Notes under the pieces: generated by a model
Databases searched by the model: none
Told to the model about the DNA's origin: nothing
The model's input: only the letters and a program-made list of their open reading frames with translations
In this document: piece after piece, positions 6,144-6,558 of the stretch
Position numbering within the stretch: position 1 is the stretch's first letter
Layout: every line of letters starts with the position of its first letter
Position numbers and translations under genes: made by a program
Source: Chloroflexota bacterium
Lineage (GTDB): Bacteria; Chloroflexota; Anaerolineae; Aggregatilineales; Phototrophicaceae
NCBI GenBank assembly: GCA_010092805.1
Contig: JAADYY010000537.1
Coordinates: forward strand, 1 to 6,558
Direction: 5' to 3'
Length of the DNA stretch: 6,558 bases

Positions 6144-6558
6144 CTCGTGTGCTGATCGAAATCCACGAGGGGCAGGTTGTGCGGAATCTGCTGGAAAACG
6201 ATCTGCTGTCGCTGCTGACCGCACACGACGCCGAAGTGATGGTTGTGACGCCGGGCGCGCGCGTACCCAAATTCGTCGAGCGCTATACCCAGCCGGGTGT
6301 TGAGTTCTGCGACCTGTTGATCATCGGCAGTGCGTCGCTAACGCGCTGGGAGAATTATGAGTCTACGCTGGGCAAATGGTTGAGCAAACGCGGCCAGCGC
6401 GCCGCGCGGCAGGTGCTGTGGGGATCATTTGGCGAGCGCCTGTCCCTGCGCGGCGCAGATGCCGAGCACGATCTGCTGGATAGTTGGCGGCCTGATGTTG
6501 TGGTCAGCACACATCTCAGCCAGACATACGGTCGCCGCTTGATCGCAGCGGCGCGGCA
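6140..6558 (+). CDS. Partial gene, probable GT-B-type surface polysaccharide protein (N-terminal part)
   Basis: An open frame of 139 codons runs from ATG 6140 off the right edge with no stop. It starts with a Rossmann-like strand (MTRVLIEIHEG, 1-11) followed by VVRNLLENDLL (13-23), AEVMVVTPGA (31-40) and later RPDVVVSTHLSQTYGRRLI (117-135). An early RNLL helix plus a DVVVST strand recalls N-terminal halves of capsule or glycan GT-B proteins, but no catalytic motif is in view, so function is only suggested. ATG 6140 overlaps the preceding stop as ATGA, and GGAG (6128-6131) lies eight bases upstream, both supporting a real, coupled start. Base composition matches its neighbours. The gene shows that the operon continues beyond the window. 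Confidence 0.75.
   Translation, partial: MTRVLIEIHEGQVVRNLLENDLLSLLTAHDAEVMVVTPGARVPKFVERYTQPGVEFCDLLIIGSASLTRWENYESTLGKWLSKRGQRAARQVLWGSFGERLSLRGADAEHDLLDSWRPDVVVSTHLSQTYGRRLIAAAR

Noticed and set aside
1..6558. CRISPR array, tRNA/rRNA, insertion sequence or attachment-site repeats
   Set aside because: No regularly spaced repeats, transposase motifs, long terminal inverted repeats or tRNA-like cloverleaf were seen; nearly all of the window is coding.

Overview
The window is a compact, one-direction (+ strand) bacterial gene cluster for making a nonulosonic acid (a sialic, legionaminic or similar nine-carbon acid sugar) and building it into a surface glycan. Five complete genes and one gene cut by the right edge fill almost everything from position 94 to the end. 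The DNA is GC-rich by eye (roughly 60%), with Shine-Dalgarno sites before most starts, so the host is a bacterium. The gene types (PtmA-like reductase, short NeuB, capsule-type glycosyltransferases) occur in several phyla, so no taxon can be assigned from this window alone.

Layout. Positions 1-93 are a leader with a perfect 7-bp stem-loop and a strong AAGGAGG ribosome site. They may also hold the last codons of an upstream gene. 94-936 encodes an SDR oxidoreductase of the type next to CMP-legionaminate synthetase in Campylobacter (PtmA-like). 995-2257 encodes a two-domain protein: a CMP-nonulosonate cytidylyltransferase fused to a KdsC-type HAD phosphatase. 2321-3196 encodes a NeuB-family nonulosonate synthase that ends where the usual C-terminal SAF/antifreeze-like domain would begin. 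3247-4950 encodes a 567-residue GT-B-like protein resembling capsule-synthesis proteins. 4950-6143 encodes a GT4-like glycosyltransferase. 6140-6558 is the N-terminal part of another probable GT-B-type protein.

How they work together (inference). NeuB condenses an N-acylated hexosamine (or its 6-phosphate) with phosphoenolpyruvate. The HAD domain could remove a 9-phosphate if the phosphorylated, animal-like route is used. The cytidylyltransferase domain then makes the CMP-sugar. The SDR probably helps supply or modify a sugar precursor. The three downstream proteins would build the glycan, and the 567-residue protein is the best candidate in view for using the CMP-sugar donor. No 2-epimerase, aminotransferase, acetyltransferase, polymerase or exporter is in view, so the exact sugar cannot be named and the cluster must extend beyond the window or draw on genes elsewhere.

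The last three genes are tightly coupled (TGATG at 4948-4952, ATGA at 6140-6143). The gaps between the others are 50-63 bases with no convincing terminator, which fits a single transcript.
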